Below are positions 42,602 to 51,214 of a DNA stretch of 64,000 nucleotides, piece by piece (the first letter of the stretch is position 1; the number at the start of each line of letters is the position of its first letter). The DNA comes from Marinibaculum pumilum (GTDB lineage Bacteria > Pseudomonadota > Alphaproteobacteria > Ferrovibrionales > Ferrovibrionaceae), in the NCBI RefSeq assembly GCF_042646425.1, contig NZ_JBHRTR010000028.1, positions 248,001-312,000 of the forward strand. The letters run 5' to 3'. The notes under the pieces are model-generated. The model ran no database searches and was not told the DNA's origin. It worked only from the letters and a program-made list of their open reading frames with translations. The translations under genes were made by a program, and so were the position numbers.

Positions 42602-43387
42602 TCAGCCCTCCAGGATCGCCACCGCGCGGATCCACCCGGCGGAGGCGCCTTTGATCTTGGTCGGGAAGCAGCAGAAAGTGAAGCCGCTGGGCGGCAGCTG
42701 CTCCAGGCCGTGCAGCTTCTCGATCTGGTAGTAGGGCCGGACCCGGCCCGCCTTGTGCCCCTCCCAGATGATCGCCGGGTCCTTCGTCTCCGCGAAGCGT
42801 TTCGCCGTGAAGGAGAAGGGCGCGTCCCAGGACCAGGCGTCGGTGCCGACCACCTGCACGCCGCGCTCCGTCAGGTACAGGGTCGCCTCCGCCCCCATGC
42901 CGCAGCCGGTATTCACATAGTCGCGGTCGGGGTCGCCATAGACCGACCCGGCGGCGGTGTTAACCAGCACGATGTCCTTCGGCTGCAGGTCATGGCCGAT
43001 GCGGTCCAGTTCGGCCGCCACGTCGGCGGCGGTGGCGACATAGCCGTCGGCGAAGCGCCGGAAGTCCAGCTTCACCCCGGGGCGCATGAACAGGTCCAGC
43101 GGCGCCTCGTCGATGCTCGGTGCGGGGCTGCGGCCCTCATCCGTGGTCGAGTGGTAATGCCAGGGCGCATCCATATGGGTGCCGTTGTGGGTCGACAGGG
43201 TCAGCCGCTCCACCGCCCAGGCCTCCCCGTCGGGCAGGTCGTCCTGCGCCAGGCCGGGGAAGAAGGGCGCCATCTGGGGAAAGGTCTCGCCATGGGCCAT
43301 GTACTCGATCTGCGGCTTCAGGATCTCCGGGTCGGAGACGATGTCGGTGCAGATCGGGATCGACAGGTCGATGAACTGGCGGGTCAT
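42602..43387 (-). CDS. Cyclase-family hydrolase (kynurenine formamidase-like fold)
   Basis: A 261-residue metal-dependent hydrolase with the family signature STHNGTHMDAPWHY. ATG at 43387 follows GAGAGGAAG. The group includes kynurenine formamidase, isatin hydrolase and creatininase-like lactonases, so ring opening of a lactone or amide is likely. It is divergent from the MarR-TctCBA genes across 139 bases. This suggests that the substrate of the hydrolase, or a product of it, is imported by the Tct system. Confidence 0.85.
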   Translation of the reverse strand: MTRQFIDLSIPICTDIVSDPEILKPQIEYMAHGETFPQMAPFFPGLAQDDLPDGEAWAVERLTLSTHNGTHMDAPWHYHSTTDEGRSPAPSIDEAPLDLFMRPGVKLDFRRFADGYVATAADVAAELDRIGHDLQPKDIVLVNTAAGSVYGDPDRDYVNTGCGMGAEATLYLTERGVQVVGTDAWSWDAPFSFTAKRFAETKDPAIIWEGHKAGRVRPYYQIEKLHGLEQLPPSGFTFCCFPTKIKGASAGWIRAVAILEG

Positions 43388-43468
43388 GCTGGCTTCCTCT
43401 CCCAGGATGCGGCTGCAGCAAAGGTGCGCCGCTTGCGGCGAGCATAGCGCCGGCGGGGCCGCGGCGCA

Positions 43469-43516
43469 TTGACAAGCCGCCGCGCGGGCGGGACGATATC
43501 GTTGACCTGAACAACG
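43469..43516 (+). promoter_or_regulatory. Promoter and operator for marR-tctCBA
   Basis: TTGACA at 43469-43474 is followed by ACGATA at 43493-43498 (18-base spacing), and just beyond lies the 17-bp dyad CGTTG-N7-CAACG (43500-43516). An operator at the start point fits autorepression by the MarR protein that begins at 43527. Confidence 0.5.
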
Positions 43517-43526
43517 AAAGGCCGTC

Positions 43527-44060
43527 TTGAAGAAGCGACGATCCGGGCAGCCGGCCGCAACCTCCGCCGCCGCGCCGCCGGCGCGGCATCCGCCCGTCGA
43601 CGATATCCGGGACCTGCTGACCTTCCGCCTGGCGATGCTGGCGGCGACCGGCGACCGCCTGGGGGCGGACTGGCTGCTGAGGGAACACGGCCTGCGGCTG
43701 CAGGAATGGCGGGTGCTGGGGGTGGTGACGGCGATGGCGCCGGTGCGTTTCGGTGCGGTGGCGCGGGCGCTGCTGGTCGACAAGGGGCGCTTGAGCCGCG
43801 TGGTGAAGGGGCTGGCCGGGCGCGGCCTGCTGCAGGCGGAAGCCGACGCGGAGGATGGGCGGACCCTGCTGCTGCGGCCGAGCCCGGCGGGCCGCCTGTT
43901 GCACGACCGGGTGCTGCAGGGGGCGCTGGAGCGGAACCAGCGGGTGCTGGCGGCGCTGAGCCCGGCAGAGGCGCGCACCCTGTTCGCCCTGCTGGACCGG
44001 CTGCAGCCGTTCATGGCGAACCGTGCCGATACGGAGATCGACGGCGCGGGGGAAGACTGA
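43527..44060 (+). CDS. MarR-family transcriptional regulator
   Basis: A 177-residue protein that starts with TTG at 43527 after CGAAAGG. A Pro/Ala-rich N-terminal arm of about 25 residues precedes the winged helix (LQEWRVLGVVTAMAPVRFG, then LLVDKGRLSRVVKGLAGRGL). The wing carries DAEDGRTLLLRPSPAG. It precedes tctC by 60 bases and is divergent from the hydrolase gene, so it likely controls both in response to the transported compound. Confidence 0.85.
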   Translation: MKKRRSGQPAATSAAAPPARHPPVDDIRDLLTFRLAMLAATGDRLGADWLLREHGLRLQEWRVLGVVTAMAPVRFGAVARALLVDKGRLSRVVKGLAGRGLLQAEADAEDGRTLLLRPSPAGRLLHDRVLQGALERNQRVLAALSPAEARTLFALLDRLQPFMANRADTEIDGAGED

Positions 44061-44120
44061 CGGCGGCGACCGTCGGCGGAATGCGGGCCGCTTATGCCCG
44101 CGCACAAGGGGAGAGAAAGC

Positions 44121-45083
44121 ATGTTCCGGAAAGTCCTGCACCTGGCCTTGGCGGCGCTCTGCGTCGTGGCCTTCGCCACCCTGGCGGCCGGCCCGGCCGC
44201 GGCCGAATGGCCGGAAAAGCCGATCCAGATCCTGATCCCCTGGCCGGCGCCGAACGATCCTTCCACCCTGGTCGCCACCGCCATCGCGCCGGTGATGTCG
44301 GAGAAGCTGGGCGTGCCGGTCAAGGTGGTGAACAAGCCCGGCGGCGGCGCCGTGCTGGGCGCGGCGGAACTCGCCAATGCCCGCCCCGACGGCTACACCA
44401 TCGGCCTGATCTCCATCGGCCCGATGATCACCCAGGTGCTGCGCGGCAAGACGCCCTACCAGAACCAGGACCTGCAGCCGCTGGGCCTGGTCTGGTCCAG
44501 CCCCTTCACCCTGGCCGCCCGCGCCGACGCGCCCTATTCCAACCTCCAGGAGCTGGCCGAATACGGCAAGGAGCATGACCTGCGCCTGGCCCATTGGGGC
44601 CTGGGCGCGGTGCCGACCCTGATCGCCATGAAGGTGGCGCAGCAGGGCGGCTTCGAATGGAAGGAGACCGCCTACCAGAAGCTGAACCCCCTGCTGGTGG
44701 TGCAGGGCGATGCCGATGTCATCACCTTCTCCACCCCCGGCCTCACCGACTATGTGGAATCCGGCAAGATGAAGATCCTGGCGGCGATGCTGCCGGGCCG
44801 GCTGCCGAAATATCCCGACGTGCCCACGGTCGAGGAGCAGGGCTTCGGCGATGCCTATTCGATCTGGTTCGGCGCCTTCGTGCCGAAGGACACCGACAAG
44901 GCGATCGTCGACAAGCTGTCGGCCGCCTTCTTCTCCGCCATGGAGGATCCGAAGGTGCAGGAGGTGATCGCCAATACCGGGGTCGTCGCCCATCCCACCG
45001 GCCCGGAGGAGGCGCGTGCGCGCATGGACCGGGAACTGGGGGAGTTCGGCGCCGTGATGAAGGATCTCGGCATCACGAAATAA
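44121..45083 (+). CDS. tctC: Tripartite tricarboxylate transporter binding protein (TctC family)
   Basis: A 320-residue exported protein. ATG at 44121 follows AAGGGGAGAGAAAGC. The signal peptide ends at about residue 31 (GPAAA) and the mature start EWPEKPIQILIPWPAPNDPS is typical, followed by VVNKPGGGAVLGAAELANARPDGYTIG. TctC/Bug proteins bind dicarboxylates, tricarboxylates or aromatic acids. It supplies TctBA downstream. Confidence 0.93.
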   Translation: MFRKVLHLALAALCVVAFATLAAGPAAAEWPEKPIQILIPWPAPNDPSTLVATAIAPVMSEKLGVPVKVVNKPGGGAVLGAAELANARPDGYTIGLISIGPMITQVLRGKTPYQNQDLQPLGLVWSSPFTLAARADAPYSNLQELAEYGKEHDLRLAHWGLGAVPTLIAMKVAQQGGFEWKETAYQKLNPLLVVQGDADVITFSTPGLTDYVESGKMKILAAMLPGRLPKYPDVPTVEEQGFGDAYSIWFGAFVPKDTDKAIVDKLSAAFFSAMEDPKVQEVIANTGVVAHPTGPEEARARMDRELGEFGAVMKDLGITK

Positions 45084-45102
45084 CGGCCGCGGCCGGCAGT
45101 CG

Positions 45103-45669
45103 ATGACCGAGCCTTCGCAGGCGGCGGCGCCGGACCCGCAGGCACGGGCCGGCGCCGCGGCTCACGACCCGATGCCCCATGACCTTGTGGCGGTGCTGCT
45201 GGGCGCCGTGGCCCTGGCCCTGCTGGCGGCGGCGCCCTGGCTGGTGGATACCGAAGGTCCCGACCCGTTCTACAAGGGCCCGCTGATCTTCCCGCTGATC
45301 GCGCTCGGCATCACGGCGGCGGGCGCGGTGCCGGCCGCCTGGCGGCTAGGCCGGCTGATGCTCGCCGGCAGCGGTGCTGCGGACATCTGGCGCATCGACG
45401 GTCATGGCTTTCCCTGGCGGGCCGCCGGGTTGTTCGGGGTGATGTGCGCCTTCCCGCTGGCGATCCTGGCGATCGGCCTGCAGGCCGCCACCTTCCTGGC
45501 CCTGCTGGCCGGCTTCCGGGTCGCCGGCTGGCGCCGGCCGATCGCCGCGCCGCTGGTCGCGGCCGCCCTGACCCTGCTGCTCCACCTGGCGTTCCGCAGC
45601 TTCCTGGACATCTGGTTCCCCGCCACCCTGGTCGGCGACTGGCTGGCCGATCTGTCGCCGGGAAACTGA
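45103..45669 (+). CDS. tctB: Tripartite tricarboxylate transporter small membrane protein (TctB family)
   Basis: A 188-residue protein with a 25-residue hydrophilic start and four predicted helices. DPFYKGPLIFPLIALGI after helix one is the usual TctB feature. It starts 20 bases after tctC and ends four bases before tctA, in the classical C-B-A order. Confidence 0.88.
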   Translation: MTEPSQAAAPDPQARAGAAAHDPMPHDLVAVLLGAVALALLAAAPWLVDTEGPDPFYKGPLIFPLIALGITAAGAVPAAWRLGRLMLAGSGAADIWRIDGHGFPWRAAGLFGVMCAFPLAILAIGLQAATFLALLAGFRVAGWRRPIAAPLVAAALTLLLHLAFRSFLDIWFPATLVGDWLADLSPGN

Positions 45670-45673
45670 GCCG

Positions 45674-47185
45674 ATGGACTTCCTGTTCGACGGCTTCGCC
45701 GCGGCCTTCGCCGCGCCGAACCTTCTGGCCCTGCTGATCGGCACGATCGTCGGCCTGGTGGTCGGCGTGCTGCCCGGCCTGGGGCCGATGGTCGGCATGG
45801 TGGTGCTGCTGCCCTTCACCTTCTCGCTGGAGGCGTCGGTCGCGCTTTCCCTGCTGCTGGGGGTGTTCTGCGGCGGCTATTTCGGCGGCGCGGTGCCGGC
45901 GATCCTGCTGCGCACCCCCGGCGTGCCCTCCTCCATCGTCACCAGCTTCGACGGCTTCCCCCTGACCGAGCGGGGGGAGGCGCAGACCGCGCTCTCCGCC
46001 GCGCTGGTCGGCAGCCTGGGCGGCGGGCTGATCAGCATCGTCATCCTGGTGGCGATGGCGCCGCTCTTGTCGGGCATCGCCGCCAGCTTCGGGCCGCCGG
46101 AATACCTGGCCGCCGCGGTGCTGGGCGTGCTGCTGGTGGTGGTCGCCTTCCGCGACCGGCTGGGCCAGGGGATCCTGCTGCTAGGCCTGGGCCTGTTCCT
46201 GTCCACGATCGGCATCGACGGGCCGACCCTCAGCCCGCGCTTCACCTTCGGGTTCTGGGACATGCAGAACGGGCTGGACCTGGTGGCCCTCGTGCTGGGC
46301 CTGTTCGGCATCGGCCAGTCGCTGCTGCTGCTGGAGCAGGGCATCCTGAAGACCGACCGGTTGAGTCTCAGCCGCTCCAGCCTCGACTTCTCGAAGATCG
46401 CCGGTACCTTCCGCTACTGGAAGACCCTGCTGCGCTCCGGCGTGATCGGCACCTTCATCGGCCTGCTGCCCGGGCCGGGCTCGGTGCTCGCCTCCTTCGT
46501 CGCCTATGACGTGGCGAAGCGGCGGTCGCGGCAGCCGGAGGATTTCGGCAAGGGTACGCCAGAAGGCTGCGTGGCGGCGGAGGCGGCGAACAATGCCGTC
46601 CCGGCCGGCGCGCTGATCCCGCTCCTGACCCTGGGCATCCCGGGGGAGGCGCTGAGCGCGGTGCTGCTGGGGATCTTCACCCTCAACGGGATCTATCCGG
46701 GGCCGCTGCTGCTGGTGAAGGAGCCGGCGCTGATCTCCACCCTCTACTGGTCGATGCTGCTGATCAACCTGGTGGCCTTTGCGGTGCTGGCGGTCTTCCT
46801 GCGCCCCTTCGCGCTGATCGTGAGGGTGCCGCCGCCGGTCCTGGCGGTGGCGGTGATCGCGGTCTCCCTGACCGGCATCTATGCGGTGAACACCCGGCTG
46901 TTCGACTGCGGCGTGGCACTTGCGGCCGGTGCGCTGGGCTACCTGCTGCTGCGGCTGAAATGGCCCCTGGTCTCGCTGGTGATGGGGATCGTGATGGGGC
47001 CGATCATCGAGGACCGGCTGCGCCAGACCCTGAGCCTGGGGGAAGGCAGCCCGCTGATCATGCTGGAAAGGCCGCTGACCCTGGCGATCGTCGCGGTGGC
47101 AGTGCTGATCGCCGCTTTGCCCTGGCTGCGCGGGCGGCTGGCGCGCAGACGCGGCGGGGATACCACCGGACGAATGATCGGCTAG
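45674..47185 (+). CDS. tctA: Tripartite tricarboxylate transporter large permease (TctA family)
   Basis: A 503-residue, about 12-helix permease. Family blocks include the GVLPGLGPMVGMVVLLPFTF segment near residue 34, FCGGYFGGAVPAILLRTPG (in two stretches), and the second half PGPGSVLASFVAYDVAKRRS and NNAVPAGALIPLLTLGIPG. It carries the bound acid across the inner membrane with an ion gradient. It overlaps nothing; its stop is 40 bases before the next gene. Confidence 0.94.
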   Translation: MDFLFDGFAAAFAAPNLLALLIGTIVGLVVGVLPGLGPMVGMVVLLPFTFSLEASVALSLLLGVFCGGYFGGAVPAILLRTPGVPSSIVTSFDGFPLTERGEAQTALSAALVGSLGGGLISIVILVAMAPLLSGIAASFGPPEYLAAAVLGVLLVVVAFRDRLGQGILLLGLGLFLSTIGIDGPTLSPRFTFGFWDMQNGLDLVALVLGLFGIGQSLLLLEQGILKTDRLSLSRSSLDFSKIAGTFRYWKTLLRSGVIGTFIGLLPGPGSVLASFVAYDVAKRRSRQPEDFGKGTPEGCVAAEAANNAVPAGALIPLLTLGIPGEALSAVLLGIFTLNGIYPGPLLLVKEPALISTLYWSMLLINLVAFAVLAVFLRPFALIVRVPPPVLAVAVIAVSLTGIYAVNTRLFDCGVALAAGALGYLLLRLKWPLVSLVMGIVMGPIIEDRLRQTLSLGEGSPLIMLERPLTLAIVAVAVLIAALPWLRGRLARRRGGDTTGRMIG

Positions 47186-47225
47186 ACTCCCGACGGGGTT
47201 TGAGGAAGCCGATAGGGGGGAGCCG

Positions 47226-47696
47226 ATGTCCGCGCGCCGTCTTGCCGCGACGCTGGTCGTGGCGATCGCCTGCGGCGCCTGCCAGCAGGGCAGTGCGCTG
47301 CCGGAGGGACCGTCCGGCTTTGCCGCGCAGCGCAGCCTGGCGCAGCAGCTGGGCGTGGTGCGGATGGCCGGGGTCGGCGACGAACTGGTCACCCTGAGCC
47401 GGGAAAGCGGCGAGTCCGACGACGATGGCGACATCATGGGCCGCAGCGGCCGCGGCGGCATGACCGTCCTGACCTATGAAGGCCTGCAGGACGGGGCGGC
47501 GGTGCTGCAGCGTCGCGACGTGGTGATCTATGCGCCGGAGGGTCAGCCCCGGACCTTCCTGGACGGCGGCAGCAGCGAGCTGCGCTTCGATCCCGCAGCT
47601 TTGCCGCAGACCCTGGTGGTCGACGGCGTCTATGTCCGCCTGATCGAGGCGGACCGCTTCATCCTTCGCTTCCTCCTCAGCCGCAACCGGCTGTAG
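47226..47696 (+). CDS. Small exported protein of unknown function, possible lipoprotein
   Basis: A 156-residue protein. A short signal peptide (MSARRLAATLVVAIACGACQQ) has cysteines at 16 and 19, either of which might be lipidated, though neither lipobox is canonical. The rest is small and beta-rich, with acidic SGESDDDGDIMG and an ending with YVRLIEADRFILRFLLSR. No family recognised. It starts 40 bases after tctA and could share its transcript. Confidence 0.7.
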   Translation: MSARRLAATLVVAIACGACQQGSALPEGPSGFAAQRSLAQQLGVVRMAGVGDELVTLSRESGESDDDGDIMGRSGRGGMTVLTYEGLQDGAAVLQRRDVVIYAPEGQPRTFLDGGSSELRFDPAALPQTLVVDGVYVRLIEADRFILRFLLSRNRL

Positions 47697-47766
47697 GGGG
47701 GCTCCAGCGGTCCCGTCATCCTCGGCCGCCCTGCCACTCCTGCTTCCCCCGCACTCCTGCTTCGCC

Positions 47767-47872
47767 GTCATCCTCGGCCTCCGAGCCGAGGATCGCGACG
47801 GACCGTTGACGCTGCCGGGCCGCGCGGCGTCGACGCTGGCGCTGGGGTTCTCGGGTCTAGCCCGGGAACGAC
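47767..47872. repeat. Family A-like composite palindrome between tct and aceA
   Basis: Palindrome 47767-47794 (GTCATCCTCGGC...GCCGAGGATC) and a second, 47847-47872 (GTTCTCGGGTCTAGCCCGGGAAC), are 52 bases apart. This is almost the geometry of the perfect 105-bp copies at 36536 and 56591, with diverged arms. A lone half-arm, GTCATCCTCGGC, is at 47715-47726. The gap 47697-47965 holds these and the aceA terminator, and no gene. Confidence 0.65.
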
Positions 47873-47897
47873 TGGAGGGGCTGGTGGTGAACGCTGC

Positions 47898-47940
47898 AAA
47901 AAAAGCCGGCCCGCCGCGGGGATCTTGCGGCGGGCCGGCT
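47898..47940 (-). terminator. Intrinsic terminator of isocitrate lyase gene
   Basis: On the minus strand a perfect 14-bp GC stem (47940-47927 with 47917-47904) and 9-base loop is followed by seven T (A-run at 47898-47904). It starts 25 bases after the aceA stop codon. This is the clearest intrinsic terminator in the window. Confidence 0.92.
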
Positions 47941-47965
47941 GCAGTGAAGGCTCGCGATGCGGTAG

Positions 47966-49600
47966 CTACTCGGCCGCCGCCTCGAACTGGTTCATGGTGT
48001 TGTGGGCGCCGCCCGCCTTCAGGGCGCGGTCGCCGGCCACCATCTCCTTGAACGTATCGCCCAGGTCGCTTCCGACCTCGTGCTGGTGCTTCACCGCGCT
48101 GACGCCGCGGCGGATCTCCTCGCGCTGGATCGTGTTCACGTAGGCCAGCATCCGGTCCTCGCCGAAATAGCCGCGCGACAGCTCGTCGGTGCCCTTCGCC
48201 GTCAGGTGGAAGGTCGGCAGGGTGATCAGGTTGTGGAACACACCGGCCCGGGTGGCGATGTCCGCCTGGAAGCGGCGCAGCCGGTCGTCCGCCTCGCGGC
48301 CCAGGTCGGTCGCGTCATAATCGGCCGACATCAGCGCGGCGCCGTCCGGATAATCGCCCTCGGCGATGCGGCCCTCGGCGATCCAGTCGCGGCGCACCTG
48401 CTTGCGCAGGTTCAGGGTCCAGTTGAAGGACGGCGAGTTGTTGTAGGTCAGCTTGGCGTTCGGCACGACCTTGCGGATCTCCGCCACCATGCCCGCGATC
48501 TCGTCCACGTCCGGGGTCGCGGTCTCGATCCACAGGAGGTCGGCGCCGCCGATGGTCAGGCTCGCAATGCAATCCTCGATCACCCGCTGCCGGCCGGTAT
48601 CGTCCTGGAAGGCGAACAGGCCGTTGGGCAGGCGCACCGGGCGGACGAAACGGCCGTCGCGCCAGATCGCCATCTCGCCCTCTTCCATCGGCCGGGTGGT
48701 GTCGATCTCCTCCACCTTCAGCCACTTGATATAGTCGGCGGCCAGGTCGCCGGGGGCCTGGCTGACCGGGATCTTCTGGGTCAGGCCGGCGCCCAGGCTG
48801 TCGGTGCGGGCGACGATCACGCCGTCGTCGACCCCCAGTTCCTCGAACGCCAGGCGGCAGGCGCGCAGCTTCTCGATGAAATCCTCGCGCGGCACGGTGA
48901 CCTTGCCGTCCTGGTGGCCGCACTGCTTGGCATCGGAGACCTGGTTCTCGATCTGCAGGCAGCAGGCGCCGGCGCGGATCAGCTCCTTCGCCAGCAGGTA
49001 GGTCGCATGCTCGTTGCCGAAGCCGGCGTCGATATCGGCGATGATCGGCACCACATGCGTCTCGAAGCCGTCGATGCGGGCGACGATCTCCGCGATCGTC
49101 GCCTCGGAGGCGCCGCCGGCGCGCGCCGCCTTCAGTTCCTGGAACAGGTCGTTCAGCGCCACCTCGTCGGCCTGCCGCAGGGAGGTGTAGATCTCCTGGA
49201 TCAGGTCGGCGACGGCGGTCTTCTCATGCATGCTCTGGTCGGGCAGGTGGCCGAAGCGGTTGCGCAGGCCCGCCACCATCCAGCCGGAGAGGTAGACATA
49301 GGCGCCCTTGGTGGTGCCGCGCAGGCGCTTCACCGACTTGATCATCTGCTGCGCGTGGAAGCCCGACCAGCAGCCCAGGGACTGGGTGAAGCGCGACGGG
49401 TCCAGGTCGTAGGCCGCCATGTCGGCCCGCATCACGCCGGCCATTTCGCGCGCGATCTCCAGGTGGCTGGCATAGCCGCCCTGGATCTTCAGCTGCACGA
49501 TATGGTCGATATCCACCCCGCCGGGGGCATGGCCCTGGGGGTAGCGCGCCAGCAGTTCGGCGCGGATCTCGGCATAGCTCTTTCGGGTACGGTCGGTCAT
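47966..49600 (-). CDS. aceA: Isocitrate lyase
   Basis: A 544-residue enzyme of the glyoxylate cycle that splits isocitrate into glyoxylate and succinate. The catalytic loop is KQCGH (225-229; C227), the form found in the longer isocitrate lyases such as that of Pseudomonas aeruginosa, rather than KKCGH of E. coli. SLGCWSGFHAQQMIK, IIADIDAGFGNEHATYLLAKELI and TYNNSPSFNWTLNLR are further markers. ATG at 49600 is preferred because the frame before it is unlike the family. It is divergent from a ScfR/RamB-type regulator, with paired operator-like sites between them. Confidence 0.96.
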   Translation of the reverse strand: MTDRTRKSYAEIRAELLARYPQGHAPGGVDIDHIVQLKIQGGYASHLEIAREMAGVMRADMAAYDLDPSRFTQSLGCWSGFHAQQMIKSVKRLRGTTKGAYVYLSGWMVAGLRNRFGHLPDQSMHEKTAVADLIQEIYTSLRQADEVALNDLFQELKAARAGGASEATIAEIVARIDGFETHVVPIIADIDAGFGNEHATYLLAKELIRAGACCLQIENQVSDAKQCGHQDGKVTVPREDFIEKLRACRLAFEELGVDDGVIVARTDSLGAGLTQKIPVSQAPGDLAADYIKWLKVEEIDTTRPMEEGEMAIWRDGRFVRPVRLPNGLFAFQDDTGRQRVIEDCIASLTIGGADLLWIETATPDVDEIAGMVAEIRKVVPNAKLTYNNSPSFNWTLNLRKQVRRDWIAEGRIAEGDYPDGAALMSADYDATDLGREADDRLRRFQADIATRAGVFHNLITLPTFHLTAKGTDELSRGYFGEDRMLAYVNTIQREEIRRGVSAVKHQHEVGSDLGDTFKEMVAGDRALKAGGAHNTMNQFEAAAE

Positions 49601-49661
49601 CGCTTGGCTCCTCTCGGTCCGCCGGCATCCGCTGCGGGGCGGCGCTGGAATAACGACAACC

Positions 49662-49761
49662 TTTACAAAATCGACAGACCGGGCAAGGCTGCTTCCGCAG
49701 GAAAAAGGTCCTTTTGTCAATGAATTAACCGGATATCACAGCAACAGGTAAATTTTGTAAT
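49662..49761. promoter_or_regulatory. Paired TTTACAAAAT / ATTTTGTAA sites between aceA and its regulator
   Basis: TTTACAAAAT lies at 49662-49671 and its inverted partner GTAAATTTTGTAAT at 49748-49761, overlapping the regulator start codon. They are about 85 bases apart, one next to each gene, and resemble the A/T-rich GCAAA-type boxes of RamB regulators. They probably bind the 479-residue regulator and control both genes. Confidence 0.55.
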
Positions 49762-51199
49762 GCCGCAAGCCGCCGCCAATCGGAAGATCTTCGCCGGCCC
49801 CCGGGTGCGCCGCCTGCGCCAGGGCCTGGGCCTCACCCAGGCGGCGATGGCCGGCGACCTGGGCATTTCCGCCAGCTACCTGAACCTGGTGGAGCGCAAC
49901 CAGCGGCCGCTGACCGCGCAGCTGGTGCTGAAGTTGGCGGAGGCCTACAGCCTCGACCTGCGCGACCTGTCGGGGGAGGGCGAGGCGCGGCTGGCTGCGG
50001 AACTGACGGAGGCGCTCGCCGATCCGGTGTTCGGCGGCCATGTCCCGGCGCCGGCGGAGATCATGGAGGCCGCCGCCAGCGTGCCGGCCCTGTCGCAGGC
50101 CTTCCTGACCTTGTACCGCGCCTGGCTCCGCGACGCCCGCGGGCCCACCGCCGCTGCGGCGCCGCCCGGCGGCGGGTCGCGCCTGCCGCCGGGGGAGGAG
50201 GACGGCTTCCCGATCGACGAGGTGCGCGACTATTTCCACGCCCAGGGCAATTTCATCGCCGAACTGGATGCCGAGGCCGAGGCCCTGCATGCCGCGCTGG
50301 AGCCGCCCGACGACCTGGCGGCGGGGCTGCGGGCGCATCTGCGGGACCGCCACGGCCTGCGGGTCAGCGTGCTGCCGGTCCACGCCATGCCCGACGCGCA
50401 GCGCCGCTTCGACCGGCACAACCGGCGGCTGTTCCTGTCGGAACTGCTGCCGCAGCCCAGCCGGGTGTTCCAGATGGCGGTCCAGGTGGCGCTGGAGGAG
50501 CAGGCGGAGCGGCTGGACCGGCTGATCGCCGAGGCCGGCTTCGCCACCGAGGAGGCCCGCCGGCTGTACCGCATCGGCCTGGCGAACTATTTTGCCGGCG
50601 CGGCGATGATGCCCTATGGCGCCTTTCTGACCGCGGCGGAGCGGCTGCGCTACGACATCACCCTGCTGGCGGGCCGCTTCGGCGCCAGCATCGAGCAGGT
50701 CGCCCACCGGCTGACCACCCTGCAGCGCGGCGACCGGCGCGGCGTGCCGTTCTTCCTGCTGCGGCTGGACAATGCCGGCAACATCTCCAAGCGCTTCGCT
50801 GCCGGCGGCTTCCCCTTCGCCCGCTATGGCGGCACCTGCCCGCGCTGGCGGGTGCATGACGCCTTCGCCATGCCGGGCCAGACCATCGTGCAGCCGGTGG
50901 AGATGCCGGACGGGTCGAGCTACCTGACGATCTCCCGCACCGTCGACACGATCCCGGGGCCGCATCCGGAGCCGCCGCGCAAGCTGGCGATCAGCCTGGG
51001 CTGCGAGATCAGCCATGCCGCCCGCGTGGTCTATGGCGACGGGCTGGACCTCGACAATCCCTCCGCCGTCACCCCGATCGGCGTCACCTGCCGGATGTGC
51101 GAGCGCCCGAACTGCGCCGCCCGCGCTTTCCCGCCGATGACCCGCAAGCTGTCGATCGATGCCAGCCGCAAGAACCTGTCGGCCTTCGAGTTCGGCTGA
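49760..51199 (+). CDS. XRE-family regulator of the ScfR/RamB type (short-chain acyl-CoA/acetate metabolism)
   Basis: A 479-residue protein. An N-terminal Cro/CI helix-turn-helix (about 10-65; VRRLRQGLGLTQAAMAGDLGISASYLNLVERNQR in pieces) is followed by the IrrE/DUF955-like zone (about 200-290) and the C-terminal ScfR domain with CRMCERPNCAARAFPP. Members (RamB, ScfR/PccR) sense acyl-CoAs and control isocitrate lyase, malate synthase or propionyl-CoA genes. Divergence from aceA makes it the likely glyoxylate-cycle regulator. Confidence 0.9.
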   Translation: MPQAAANRKIFAGPRVRRLRQGLGLTQAAMAGDLGISASYLNLVERNQRPLTAQLVLKLAEAYSLDLRDLSGEGEARLAAELTEALADPVFGGHVPAPAEIMEAAASVPALSQAFLTLYRAWLRDARGPTAAAAPPGGGSRLPPGEEDGFPIDEVRDYFHAQGNFIAELDAEAEALHAALEPPDDLAAGLRAHLRDRHGLRVSVLPVHAMPDAQRRFDRHNRRLFLSELLPQPSRVFQMAVQVALEEQAERLDRLIAEAGFATEEARRLYRIGLANYFAGAAMMPYGAFLTAAERLRYDITLLAGRFGASIEQVAHRLTTLQRGDRRGVPFFLLRLDNAGNISKRFAAGGFPFARYGGTCPRWRVHDAFAMPGQTIVQPVEMPDGSSYLTISRTVDTIPGPHPEPPRKLAISLGCEISHAARVVYGDGLDLDNPSAVTPIGVTCRMCERPNCAARAFPPMTRKLSIDASRKNLSAFEFG

Positions 51200-51214
51200 G
51201 CCCGAGGGCCGGGA

